Position numbers and translations under genes: made by a program. A DNA stretch of 64,000 bases from Duganella phyllosphaerae (GTDB taxonomy: Bacteria > Pseudomonadota > Gammaproteobacteria > Burkholderiales > Burkholderiaceae_D): positions 124,001-188,000 of the forward strand of contig NZ_LROM01000093.1 in NCBI RefSeq assembly GCF_001758785.1. The letters are read 5' to 3'. Of this stretch, positions 47,178 through 57,400 are shown one piece after another. How positions within the stretch are numbered: position 1 is the first letter of the stretch; every line of letters starts with the position of its first letter. The notes below the pieces were generated by a model. That model was given only the letters and a program-made list of their open reading frames with translations. It had not been told where the DNA came from and made no database searches.

Positions 47178-48311
47178 TTACTTGTATAGGCCACGCTTTT
47201 TCATCTCAGCGATACTGCTGTCATAGCTATCCGTCTGAACTTCTTGTTGTTCAACCCACGTAGTAAACAACTTGATACCCTGATCGAATGTTACCTTCGG
47301 GCTGAAATCAAGCAGGCGCTTGGCTTTACTTAAATCGGCATAATTATGGCGAATGTCGCCCAGGCGATAGGCGCCGGTCACCTTGATCTCCACTTCCTTG
47401 CCATAGCGCTCAGCCAGGGTATGGGCCACGGTCAGGACGTCGGTTGCCACGCCGGCGCCGATGCCGAATACCTGATTATTGGCCTCGTCCTTGATCAGGG
47501 CGGCAGTAGTAGCTTCAACGATGTCGCTGACAAACACAAAATCGCGGCTTTCCTTGCCATCTTCAAAGATGTTCAACCCATTGCCATTCTTGATGCGGGT
47601 CGAGAAAATCGAGAGTATGCCCGTATAGGGATTGCTCAACGACTGGCCGGGACCGTACACGTTTTGATAACGCAGTGCGGTCGCACCGATTCCCAGCGAA
47701 GCGCACACCGTCATGACCATCTGCTCTTGATTTTGCTTGGTAATGCCATAAACCGACGATGGATGGATTTTCGAATCTTCATCGGTAGCAAGCAAGGTCA
47801 GCGGTTCGCCAGTCTGCGGGCACAACGGCTCGAACCGACCGGCCTGCATGTCTTCATCCTTGCGTGCACCCGGGTAAATGATACCCAGGGCCTGCGAGTG
47901 ATATTTGCCCTCGCCGTAGATCGAACGGGATGATGCCACTACCACTTTTTTCACCTGATAGCTACCGTTCGCCAACAGATCCAGCATGAGGGCAGTGCCG
48001 CCAATATTGACGTCGACATAGCGCTTGATTTCATACATCGACTGACCAGTGCCGGTCTCTGCCGCCAAGTGAACAATCGCGTCCTGACCTGGCAATACTT
48101 TTTCCCATGCCGCGCTGTCGGTAACCGATCCCAAAACGAAGTTGGTCACATCTTTGATACTGCGGTATAGCGGCGAAGTTTCCGCTGGATTTTCGCCATG
48201 AATCTGCTGCGATAAATTATCGAGAATCGTCACTTCATGACCGATTTTCTGTAAATGCAGTGCCAGGTTAGAACCGATAAATCCCGCACCGCCAGTAATC
48301 AATACTTTCAT
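47178..48311 (-). CDS. NAD-dependent epimerase, dTDP-L-rhamnose 4-epimerase-like
   Basis: A 377-residue extended short-chain dehydrogenase: LITGGAGFIGSNLALHL, HLAAETGTGQSMYEIKRYVDVN, VVASSRSIYGEG, an inserted region with LCPQTGEPLTLLATDED, catalytic YGITK and RYQNVYGPGQSLSNPYTG. The insertion and order match enzymes that turn dTDP-L-rhamnose into dTDP-6-deoxy-L-talose. No rmlABCD genes are in the window, so either dTDP-rhamnose comes from elsewhere or it uses another NDP-sugar. ATG 48311 overlaps the upstream acyltransferase stop (ATGA). Confidence 0.82.
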   Translation of the reverse strand: MKVLITGGAGFIGSNLALHLQKIGHEVTILDNLSQQIHGENPAETSPLYRSIKDVTNFVLGSVTDSAAWEKVLPGQDAIVHLAAETGTGQSMYEIKRYVDVNIGGTALMLDLLANGSYQVKKVVVASSRSIYGEGKYHSQALGIIYPGARKDEDMQAGRFEPLCPQTGEPLTLLATDEDSKIHPSSVYGITKQNQEQMVMTVCASLGIGATALRYQNVYGPGQSLSNPYTGILSIFSTRIKNGNGLNIFEDGKESRDFVFVSDIVEATTAALIKDEANNQVFGIGAGVATDVLTVAHTLAERYGKEVEIKVTGAYRLGDIRHNYADLSKAKRLLDFSPKVTFDQGIKLFTTWVEQQEVQTDSYDSSIAEMKKRGLYK

Positions 48312-48934
48312 AATTTTTTCCAATCTTTTAATTCGAAACAATATTTTTTCAAAACTTTTGCCGGAGTTCCTGCTGCCACCGAGAACTCGGGAATATCATG
48401 GTTCACAACTGAATGTGCGCCGATGACAGAATTTCTGCCTATTTTCACGTTCGGCATAATAATGGCGCCGAAGCCAATGAACACGTTATCGCCAATTTCA
48501 ACATAATTTCCATCACATTGAATTCTGGATCCAATTTTACTTTTATCATCAACATCTTCATGTGGATGATTAACATCAACTATTGCTACGCCACCTGTAA
48601 TCGAAACATTATCGCCTATCGTTACTCTGGAGCCGCAAATGATATGTACATTTTGTTCGATATTGACATTGTGCCCTATCGTCAGCCGCGGCACCGACTT
48701 CGAATGGCCGGTTATTACTTCGAGACGCACACCGTTACGAATTGAGACGAAATCTTTAACAAAAATATGCTGAGGATGGGATATGAACAACGGCTTATAA
48801 ATTGCAGACTTTTTCCCCATCGAACCAAAGAATAGCCCATAAAAAAACCTAGCTTTCAGCCTGACCAGATACGAACCGATAGAGTTAAAAATATCGTACA
48901 GCGATTTATTTTTTATTTTTATTAAAATTCTCAT
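48308..48934 (-). CDS. left-handed beta-helix acyltransferase
   Basis: A 208-residue hexapeptide-repeat protein. Repeats run about 65-190 (LTIGHNVNIEQNVHIICGSRVTIGDN, VEIGDNVFIGFGAIIMPNVKIGRNSVIGAHSVV), with the VNHPHED loop carrying the likely catalytic His, ending VAAGTPAKVLKKY. Such trimers O- or N-acetylate sugars with acetyl-CoA in the cytosol. Part of the minus-strand operon; A+T-rich. Confidence 0.9.
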   Translation of the reverse strand: MRILIKIKNKSLYDIFNSIGSYLVRLKARFFYGLFFGSMGKKSAIYKPLFISHPQHIFVKDFVSIRNGVRLEVITGHSKSVPRLTIGHNVNIEQNVHIICGSRVTIGDNVSITGGVAIVDVNHPHEDVDDKSKIGSRIQCDGNYVEIGDNVFIGFGAIIMPNVKIGRNSVIGAHSVVNHDIPEFSVAAGTPAKVLKKYCFELKDWKKL

Positions 48935-49033
48935 AAAACCCCATTCAAACGAAGCTCGTTAGTTGTCCGATCATATTACTCAGTATTACCACGTCTGCCT
49001 GCTCTCCTGCAGACTGCGGTGTGAAATATGCGA

Positions 49034-49612
49034 CTACCGCTGAACTCTGATCCAGTCTTTTCGTTCCTCGCAGTATGTCTTAATCAACTTCGCCGGGCTA
49101 CCTGCAATCATCGAAAAATCCGGGAAAGATCGCGTTACTACGGAATTTATTCCTACTACACAATTCTTTCCCAGAGAAATTCCGGGCATTATTGACACGC
49201 CGTATCCTATGAATGTATTCTTACCAATATGTATAGGACCTTTTGACTCCAGATCCTGTTCCATGATAAAACCTGCATCCGGGGCAAAGCCATGCGCTGA
49301 ATCCGACATGTAGATGTACTCGCTCAGGACACAACCGTTCTCAATCGTTATCGCATCAACGCAAAAAATCTGGCAGTATCTGCCGATGTACACATTATTT
49401 CCGACACTGATGCGGGGTGTAAATTTTTGCTTCCCATGCGACGTGATTGGTTCCATCACCAGCGATTTTCCGATGTGACAATCGTTACCAATCTCAATTA
49501 AATGTGCATTCTTTATTTCTCTAGGCAGCAATACATAGCTGTCCGCCCCCAGCTTACCCAAACGCGGGCGATACAACATTGTTTTGATAATTTTTTTTAT
49601 TAGTTTCATCAT
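49034..49612 (-). CDS. left-handed beta-helix acyltransferase
   Basis: A 192-residue hexapeptide-repeat protein related to the previous gene but not a close copy: ISVGNNVYIGRYCQIFCVDAITIENGC, SDSAHGF (likely catalytic His), IHIGKNTFIGYGVSIMPGISLGKNCVVGINSVV, ending MIAGSPAKLIKTY. Probably acetylates a sugar of the repeat unit. It begins 6 bases after the flippase stop. Confidence 0.9.
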   Translation of the reverse strand: MMKLIKKIIKTMLYRPRLGKLGADSYVLLPREIKNAHLIEIGNDCHIGKSLVMEPITSHGKQKFTPRISVGNNVYIGRYCQIFCVDAITIENGCVLSEYIYMSDSAHGFAPDAGFIMEQDLESKGPIHIGKNTFIGYGVSIMPGISLGKNCVVGINSVVTRSFPDFSMIAGSPAKLIKTYCEERKDWIRVQR

Positions 49613-49618
49613 CTGATA

Positions 49619-51001
49619 TTACCCGTGAAAAATCCAAAACAATGCTGCCAGAACAATTACAGGAACAAAAATTATTCTATTGAAAAAGTAAGCCCTGGAA
49701 ACTGACAACGCTGGAGTTTTACCTGCCACAAAAATCACGACACTGAGAACACCTGCTATCGACCCAATCAATGTGCCATAAATGACACCAATCACGCCGA
49801 ATTTCGGCGCCAGTATCAGACTGAATGTCAGGTTGAATGCCCCTTCAATGATCGCCGGCATGAAGGCTTTTTTATGCTCTGAAATCGACACAAGCAGCAG
49901 GGAAAAAGGCATTAATAAATTTCTCAACGCATGCGCAAACAACATTACTGCAAGTAATTCGTACACACCGTCCACATAGCTGGCATCGAGCCATAAAGCC
50001 AGCAGCGGTTTGCCTAAAAATAAAAAGATAACAAGGGTGACGATCAAAAACGCCGCGCATCCGGCGCTCGACAATGTAAGCAATTTCGGTAACTGCGCTC
50101 TTTTATCTATGTTGGCATACGAAGCGGACCCGATCGCCACCAGCGGGCTGAGAACTGCCTGCGTTACCCCCACCAGGATGGCTATCGCAGTAATCGCCAG
50201 CGAATATGAGGCGACTTTATCAAAATCATAGTGCCCCGCAATCACGAGGTCGATGCCATTTACGAACAGCATTGCGACGCTCCATATCGCAAGGCTTGCG
50301 CAATAACGGAATAATTCCCGGCATCTGGCCCAATCGATCGGTCCCAGATGCGAGATAAAAGGGCCGGCCCAACGCTTGGTATAAAAATAGCTAATGGGCA
50401 AAATCATCAGGCCGCATCCGGCAAGAACTATGGACAAGTTGACCAGCGAACCGCCATTACTCAGCACCAGCCAGATGCCTATCAAACTTGAAATTCGAAC
50501 AAACAGCAGTCCGGAAACCGGGATAATGTTTTTTTGCAGACCAAGAAAAACACCGGAGGGCACCAGCGCAAATAATTGCAAGGAAGCCGAGATACCCAGT
50601 ATGACGATGCATAACCGAAACTCACCCATCAGCTCGGCAGGAACATCATTGAAAAACAGCGGGTAAAACAGCGCCAGCAACCCAACAGCTACCAGGGCCA
50701 TCGCGGTAAAGCTACTGACCAGAACCAATCCGGCCTTGATCGTTTTACGCTGGTCGCCCTTATCCTGCAGTTCGTTACCATGTGCTATGTATTTTGTCAT
50801 GGCTGTTTGCAATCCAAAACCAAATAATTGCAAATAAATCAGAACCTGGAGCGCGAGGCTCCACACCGAAAATTCCAGCTTCCCTAAATGCCTTACGACC
50901 AAAGCGGGCAACAACAGGTTAAACAGCGCTGTTCCGGCACCCCCCAATACGTTTGCGACCGCATTCTTTATAAATAAGTTACGTATTGAGCTAATTGCCA
51001 T
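49619..51001 (-). CDS. Wzx-like polysaccharide flippase
   Basis: A 460-residue inner-membrane protein with about 12-14 predicted helices, of the MATE-like oligosaccharide flippase class. It starts with the amphipathic FIKNAVANVLGGAGTALFNLLLPALVVRHLG typical of Wzx. It would flip the undecaprenyl-linked repeat unit to the periplasm for the polymerase. Assignment rests on topology, N-terminal style and location between Wzz and acyltransferase genes. A+T-rich. Confidence 0.88.
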   Translation of the reverse strand: MAISSIRNLFIKNAVANVLGGAGTALFNLLLPALVVRHLGKLEFSVWSLALQVLIYLQLFGFGLQTAMTKYIAHGNELQDKGDQRKTIKAGLVLVSSFTAMALVAVGLLALFYPLFFNDVPAELMGEFRLCIVILGISASLQLFALVPSGVFLGLQKNIIPVSGLLFVRISSLIGIWLVLSNGGSLVNLSIVLAGCGLMILPISYFYTKRWAGPFISHLGPIDWARCRELFRYCASLAIWSVAMLFVNGIDLVIAGHYDFDKVASYSLAITAIAILVGVTQAVLSPLVAIGSASYANIDKRAQLPKLLTLSSAGCAAFLIVTLVIFLFLGKPLLALWLDASYVDGVYELLAVMLFAHALRNLLMPFSLLLVSISEHKKAFMPAIIEGAFNLTFSLILAPKFGVIGVIYGTLIGSIAGVLSVVIFVAGKTPALSVSRAYFFNRIIFVPVIVLAALFWIFHG

Positions 51002-51113
51002 AAAAACCAGATATTTAAACGATGAGGAAAGCGGCGTGTCGTGTCACTTGCATAAGAGGCAGGGTCAATGCGTGCCCATAGCTTGCGCATTGATTCTGCT
51101 GGCGGCGATAACG

Positions 51114-52325
51114 CTAGCGCTTCCACGCACTTTTCAGGCGATTCCAGCGCGCGCGGCTCGCCGGATCGTCCGCCGGATGCAGATATGCATCGCGCGCCAT
51201 GGCACCAAGAACGCCAAGAAGTCCCCCAGCAAGGAAGCCAATCATGACAAAGACCGACAGTTTCGGCTTCATTTTCTTTTCAGCCGGAACTGCCCGATCA
51301 AGTGACTGGATCGTGGATGAATCCCGGGCCTCATCGATTTTTGCAAGTTCAAATTGCTTTGCAAGTAACTCGAAAATCGTTTCGTAATATTTGACGTCGC
51401 GCACGCTACGAATATATTCCAGGCCGACTTCCGGAAGCTTTCCGGTAGGCACCATCAAATCACCTTCACGCGTTTTACCCTGTTGCAGCTTGCTGAGTTG
51501 CCCGTTCAGGGCGCGTACCTCGTCCTGCAGGCGAACATATTCCGGGTTGCTTGACGTAGAAAAGCTACGCATCGATTGCAACTGCACTTCCTTTGCCGCG
51601 ATCAGGCCTTGCAGTTGGGCCTCATTGGCGATTATGCCCTTGACCTGTCCTTCGAGTTGCAACAACCCGGTGGTTTGCTGCATCTTTTTCATCGCCACTT
51701 CGGCGTTCGCCAAATCATCTTTGGCAGTCAACAACTGCTTTTCAAAGAAAAGACGGCGCCGCGATGCTTCGGTAATTGCCAACCCCTTGGTCAGTTGCGC
51801 TAACTCTTCAACGTAGGCATTGGCGAGATCGGCCGCAAACTTGGGGTCATTGTCTTCGACAACAATGGAGATCAAGCCATCCTTGCCATTGAGAAATTCG
51901 CGAGCTTTTTGCAGCTTGACTCGTGCTTCATCCAAAGATTTTGCTTCGTAGCGTTCCTTGAGTTTGAAACGCGTGATCAAATTGTCAGCGATAGTACGGC
52001 TCTGCAACATACCGACGTACAAATCGTTAGGGTTTTTCAACGCACTGCTGAGACCACCTGCTGCACCTGCCAAACCACCGAGTTGGCCCAGCATGGAGGC
52101 CACGCTCGATGTCTGTTGCTGAGGTGGCAATATCGCCGCGCTGCTTTGAAAAGTCGGCTTGATCAACAGACCTACACCCAGGGCAAGACAGGCCGCCACT
52201 ACAGGCGCAGCAATCACCAGCTTTTTTTGACGCGCCAGGGGAATCAGAATATCGGTGATGTGGGTGTCACCGGCGCCGCTGACTGCAGCGTATTGCGTCG
52301 TTTTATTTTCCAATTGCTCGGACAT
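51114..52325 (-). CDS. Wzz/GNVR chain-length determinant protein
   Basis: A 403-residue inner-membrane polysaccharide co-polymerase. First membrane helix about 30-53 (LVIAAPVVAACLALGVGLLI), periplasmic domain with coiled coils (about 140-280), a Pro/Gly-rich segment and second helix about 350-372 (VFVMIGFLAGGLLGVLGAMA). It sets polysaccharide chain length. There is no C-terminal tyrosine kinase and none nearby, so export control differs from the Wzc type. Confidence 0.93.
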   Translation of the reverse strand: MSEQLENKTTQYAAVSGAGDTHITDILIPLARQKKLVIAAPVVAACLALGVGLLIKPTFQSSAAILPPQQQTSSVASMLGQLGGLAGAAGGLSSALKNPNDLYVGMLQSRTIADNLITRFKLKERYEAKSLDEARVKLQKAREFLNGKDGLISIVVEDNDPKFAADLANAYVEELAQLTKGLAITEASRRRLFFEKQLLTAKDDLANAEVAMKKMQQTTGLLQLEGQVKGIIANEAQLQGLIAAKEVQLQSMRSFSTSSNPEYVRLQDEVRALNGQLSKLQQGKTREGDLMVPTGKLPEVGLEYIRSVRDVKYYETIFELLAKQFELAKIDEARDSSTIQSLDRAVPAEKKMKPKLSVFVMIGFLAGGLLGVLGAMARDAYLHPADDPASRARWNRLKSAWKR

Positions 52326-52426
52326 TATTTGCTTTCAAATTTATGTACTTGCCTGCCAGATTGCAAGCTGACGATAGTCAGCGCGCAACGTCCGCCTGAT
52401 GACGGAATTGCGCGCTACACTCCGTT

Positions 52427-54379
52427 TTAATCTTTTAATACTTTCAGACCAGCAGCGCCCAAGCCAAATTGGTAGAAAATCGATGTCCACTCTTTCAGGC
52501 TTTGGGTCCATGAGGTATGCGGGATTTCCTCCGGAACGACGATGGTGTCGCCGGGATTGATCCTGGCGCTATCCACGCCGGAGAACCAGCCGGAGGTGTT
52601 ATTGCTTTGGGTGGTGCCATCGGCGCGGATGACATACATCTGCGAGCGATCGGCGGTTTGGTTAGCGCCACCGGCCAGTTTCAGGTAATCTCCAACGCTA
52701 CGGCTTGGACGATAGATGAACGAGTTTTGCTGGAACACGGCGCCGAGCACATCCACCGTATCAGGTTTGCGTGGAATGTAGATGCTGTCGCCATCGCGCA
52801 GCACTAACTCGGGCAGGTTCTTCACTTGCGCATCGCCGTCCTGCAACTCCAGCACGATCCGGCCTTTCGCCTTGATGTTGGCCATTCGCTGGGCTAACAG
52901 GCGCTGGCGATCGACGGCGGCGCTGATCACAGCGATCGCATCCTTGTCCGAAGTAGCAGCCATTTGCTGCGAAGCGCCAACTTCGAGATCGCGCATGTAG
53001 CGCTGTGCGACTTCATCGAGTTTTTCCTGCTGTGCTTGGCGGACAGATTCCCGCGATAACTCGGCTGCAAATACATAAGCTTTGTCGGTAACACCCAGGC
53101 GGGCCAACAATGAACGCAAGGTCTCGCCCTGCTGCAACTGGAACGCGCCAGTTTGCTTAAGTTCGCCAGAAACGCGTACGTATTCATTGCTAATCGCCGC
53201 CGTCACCGGCACGGCCGAAGGCGAAAACACGCGGATGATGTCGGTAGGATTCAGCGGCAATGCAGCCAGACCCGGATCTTGCGCTGCCTGCGCTGCACTG
53301 ACTGTGGCGATCATCTTGAAGTCGTTATTGACATTTTTTTCAACGATGACTTGCTTGGTGTCGGCGGCCGAGGCAAAACCGCCGGCCCACGTGACGGCAT
53401 CGGCGACCGACGCCTGGCCTTTCATTTCAAAAATGGCAGGACGCTTGACGTTACCGACCACGGCGACCAGCGGACCGACTTGCGGCACGTACACCACGTC
53501 ACCATCCTGCAACGAGATATCCCGGGTTTTATCGCCTTTGAGCAGCATGTCGTACATGTCGAACGTGGTGACCACTTTGCCACCACGCTTGACTTCGATA
53601 TTCCGCATCGAACCTGTGGTGTCCGGTCCGCCCGAGGTGAACAGGGCATTGAGCAAGGTGCTCATTGCGTTCAGGGTGTAGGTACCGGGACGGGTAGCAT
53701 GGCCGACCACGTAAATTTGCACCGGACGCACTTGCGAAATGCTGACAGCGAGATCGAAGTTGCTGAAGTTTTTGCCCACTGCCTGTTTCAGGTAGGCCTG
53801 CAGATCACCATACTTCACGCCTGCCACGTTGACCGCACCCACGCGCGGAATATACACGGCACCGCTGCGATCAACCTTGGCGGTGACTTCGATGTTGACC
53901 ATGCCCCAACCACGAATTTGCAATTCATCACCTGTGCCGATCAGGTAATTCTGATTGACCTGGTTTGCGGTCAGTGGCGCGAACGTGGATGGCACGCCTT
54001 CGAACAATTCCGAGCCATAAATGGCCAGATTCTCGCGATTGGCCGCGTTATTATTGGTAACGGTTGCGACAAAATTTTCAAATTCACCTGCTTTGCGCGC
54101 CTGGCGCGGCTGCGGGTTGCGCTGGTTCTGAGACTCCTGTTGCACTGGCGCTTGTGGTGACGCCGAAGTTGACGGGCGGCCGCTGCTAATCGATGGCAAT
54201 GCCGACCCGGTCATCGCAGGCGACCCGGTCATCGCAGGCGAGGCGGTAAACGGAGACGCCAGCTCGCGCTCTTGGGTGGCACTCTGCGCCAGCGCGGAAG
54301 TCGTCATCACACTCAACATGCATGCTGAAACGATAACTTGTTTCAACATCGGCTTGGCTTTCAGAATTGGCTTTTTCAT
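52427..54379 (-). CDS. Wza-like polysaccharide export protein with SLBB domains
   Basis: A 650-residue outer-membrane/periplasmic export channel component. Signal peptide about 1-32; Poly_export domain about 130-220 (YLIGTGDELQIRGWGMVNIEV, DRSGAVYIPRVGAVNVAG); then SLBB repeats (VYVVGHATRPGTYTLNAMSTLLNALFTSGG, VAVVGNVKRPAIFEMKG, DVLGAVFQQNSFIYRPSRSVGDYLKLAGG). Wza normally is a lipoprotein; here VSAC at 16-19 resembles a lipobox but the h-region before it is too short, so signal peptidase I cleavage at ALA-QS is more likely. ATG 54379 is used. Second gene of the operon. Confidence 0.93.
   Translation of the reverse strand: MKKPILKAKPMLKQVIVSACMLSVMTTSALAQSATQERELASPFTASPAMTGSPAMTGSALPSISSGRPSTSASPQAPVQQESQNQRNPQPRQARKAGEFENFVATVTNNNAANRENLAIYGSELFEGVPSTFAPLTANQVNQNYLIGTGDELQIRGWGMVNIEVTAKVDRSGAVYIPRVGAVNVAGVKYGDLQAYLKQAVGKNFSNFDLAVSISQVRPVQIYVVGHATRPGTYTLNAMSTLLNALFTSGGPDTTGSMRNIEVKRGGKVVTTFDMYDMLLKGDKTRDISLQDGDVVYVPQVGPLVAVVGNVKRPAIFEMKGQASVADAVTWAGGFASAADTKQVIVEKNVNNDFKMIATVSAAQAAQDPGLAALPLNPTDIIRVFSPSAVPVTAAISNEYVRVSGELKQTGAFQLQQGETLRSLLARLGVTDKAYVFAAELSRESVRQAQQEKLDEVAQRYMRDLEVGASQQMAATSDKDAIAVISAAVDRQRLLAQRMANIKAKGRIVLELQDGDAQVKNLPELVLRDGDSIYIPRKPDTVDVLGAVFQQNSFIYRPSRSVGDYLKLAGGANQTADRSQMYVIRADGTTQSNNTSGWFSGVDSARINPGDTIVVPEEIPHTSWTQSLKEWTSIFYQFGLGAAGLKVLKD
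54204..54239. repeat. 18-bp tandem duplication in the export-protein gene
   Basis: GACCCGGTCATCGCAGGC occurs twice in tandem, encoding the repeated hexapeptide AMTGSP just after the signal peptide. In-frame and likely slippage-prone. Confidence 0.85.
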
Positions 54380-54432
54380 GCTGGTCTTTTGTAAAGATAA
54401 ATAGTGTTTTTCGGTCGCGACTTGCGCCACGA

Positions 54433-57400
54433 TTAATAGGATTTTTGCCAGGAAACGGCAACCGACTTCGGTCCCGGCACAATCGACAAGCCACCGCCGT
54501 GTTGTTCGCGTTGTGCCTGCCAGAGCCAGCTGCCGATCGCATAACCGATCACGCTGCCTGCCACGGTGTCGGACACCCAATGCTTGCGACCGGCCACGCG
54601 ACCAGCCGAACCCAGTGCGGCCACTCCGTACAGCCAGGGAGCGTTGTATTCCTTGGCAAACGGCGTAATGGCGGCAAACGATACAGCCGCATGGCCGGAG
54701 GGAAACGCTGCATCGGAACGGGAATACCCTTCGCCAACGCGCGACCAAGGGCCGCGCTCTTCTTCCGGCCGCGCGCGGCCGACTGCATACTTGCCAACCA
54801 GCGAGACACCGGTAGCGGCGGCAATCGACTGCATGGCGATCAAGCCGGTGTTGCTCAGGCGTTCGTCGCCGAGGGCAAAAGCAGCGCCAGCAGCGCCGAC
54901 CAGTGCGTACGGCAACGCGTTGCCGTAGGTGTTCAACCCGCGCAGCGCCTTTTTATCCTGGTATTTTTTCATCTGCCGGTCCACAGGCTTGTCGGCCAGG
55001 GCCGATACCAGGATCGCACCGACAGTCATGGTGACCGGGCGCACCCATTCCCGCGGCGCCGGTATGACTTCCAGCGACTGGTTGATACGCTCGCGCACCA
55101 CGGGGACAGGGTTTTCAAACGGCACGTCCGGGGGATTGACGGCCGGCAGTTGCTGTTCATCCGGACGCTCGGCGAAATTGCCCAAGCCGTCGTAGGAATT
55201 CATGTCACGGCGCGGTTTTTCAACCATGTCGTACAAGTCGCCTGGCGAGGCTACCATCTGGCCAACATCTCGGGTCCACGGCGAGAGCGAGAAGCCCATG
55301 GTGTTCTGCGAATCGAGCGGCAACATGGTGCGCAGCGGGATCGACAGAAACACGCCACGGTCCTGGTAAGGCTTGCTCGGCGTACCCGGGGTGGTGATAT
55401 CGTTGCCATTGGTGTGGGTGTACCATGCCCCCACTTCGATGCCGGAGTCGAAGCGCCGCTTGAATTCCATGCGCACGCCGTTATCCTTGGCCAGGAAACG
55501 ACCGGCACGTGCCGTCACCGTAATACCATGAGGCATCTTGTAGTGCAGCGACGCGATGGCGGTCACGGTCTTGTAGTCGAGGCTGTCAAACAGGCGTTTG
55601 TAGCCGCGCTGTTGCAAAGCATCCACCGACAGGTCGACCGCCCACTGGCTGTTCTTGGGAAGGTAAAGCACCTGACCACCAGCGCCACGAAACATGTCTT
55701 CGTACAGGCCGACGGAACCGCGCACATACCAACGCTCGGCTGGTGTGGCGTATTTATTGAGCAGTACCCGGCTCAGGGCAAAACGGCTTTCGCCCAGATA
55801 TTTTGCAACATCGGTACGCACGTGCGGCAGGTTGCTGTTCGATGGCTGCTTGACGCCGGAGACGGTTTCGATCAGCGAGACACTGGCGGCGGTGTTCAGG
55901 TACAGGCCATCGCTGAGGCGGCGATCGTAATTGGCCGCCGCCGACAACGAGTAGCGGAAAGCGCCGCTTGGATCGTTGAAGAAAAAGCCCAGCTTGGGCG
56001 CGACCTTGAAGCGGTTGCTTTCGCGGTCCACGGAAGTCAGTTGCACCACGTCGCCTTCGTGACCCATGGCCACACGGAGCTTACCGTCGGCTTCCACACC
56101 GGTCACGGTTGCCACGCCGCTTGCAGCGCGCGGCGGTACCGGGAGCGCACCAGCGACAGCCGTCGCCGCTGGAGTTGGCGCCGATGGCGGAGAAACGGTG
56201 GTGTGCACCGGCGCTTCGGTGGCCGACAGCGTCGCCGGCCCAGGTGCTACGGCTGCCATTGCTACAGTGGGTGCCTGTGCCGGCGCAGCGTTGGCAACGA
56301 CGGCAGGACCGGACTCGTCGAGCAGGCCCGCCAGCCAGCCTTGCTGGTCGTCGGCGATCACGTCATCCTTGTTAGGATAACGGACCAGGACCACTTCGTT
56401 GAATGCCTTGCGATCGATTTTTCCCGCCAAGTAATCCTGCAACTTGGGCAGATCGAAGAATTCGTAGGTGGTCAGCGGCTGGTCGAGCTTGGTGTAAGTG
56501 ACCTTGATCGTCGTCACGCCCGCCGGAGTGAATGCCAGTGCGGTGCGCATCGCGCGGCCAATCGACCGTCCCATATCGTAGATGCGGTTGTTGGTCAGCG
56601 TAAGGTTGAGCGTGTTACCGGTCAGCGTGACGCGAATGTTCTGGTAATCCTGAGCGGCCAGCGCCTTGATCAGGTCGGCTCCATAGCCGGCATCCTGGCG
56701 CCACTCAGTGATCGATGGTGGCGTAATCGGATGCTTGTCCTCGAAAAACGGCGGCTCGTAGATTTTGGGTACGTATTCACGCTCACCGAACGGAATGCTC
56801 ACGAAGGCGTTGACGCTGAAATTGTCGCGACCGCGCGCAGCCTGCAATCCCAGCCAGCCCCAGCGATATTCGAGCCCGACGGCCGGCCCCTTGCGACGGT
56901 TGATCGCACCGGAAAGATCAGCCCGGAAGTCCTGCTTGTAATCGACCGAGTTGTACTCGGCTACGACCGACCAGTTAGGGAGCTTGACCGGGGTCCAGCG
57001 CATACCGGCGAAAGCGCCGTCCATGCGCTTGGTGCCATAGCCAACGCTCACCTCGATATTGCGGGCCGCGCCGATGGTCTTGGAGGCAACGCCGTAGTAG
57101 CTTTTGAATAGTTGCGTACCGAACACGTCACTGCTACCGATCGCGACTGCCGGCATCCAGTCACTCTCGTTCCAGAGCCGGACCTTGCCATCAATAACCT
57201 TGTCCTTGTAACGACCATAGTTCTTGCCGTAGTCCAGTTCCGATGGGGAGAAACCGAAGGGCGGAATGCCAGTGATCGACACATAACGACCAGTTACTTG
57301 CACAAACGGCAGGATGGTGGTTGTCGCCCACAATTGGCCGTAAGGACTGTCGTAACTATAACCAACACTGAAAGTCCCGTCCGCTTCTACTGCTGCGCTG

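Noticed and set aside
54367..57111. 914-codon open frame opposite the YjbH-PAP2 gene
   Set aside because: Arg/His/Gly-rich translation typical of the complement of G+C-rich coding DNA; the minus strand encodes recognisable domains throughout.
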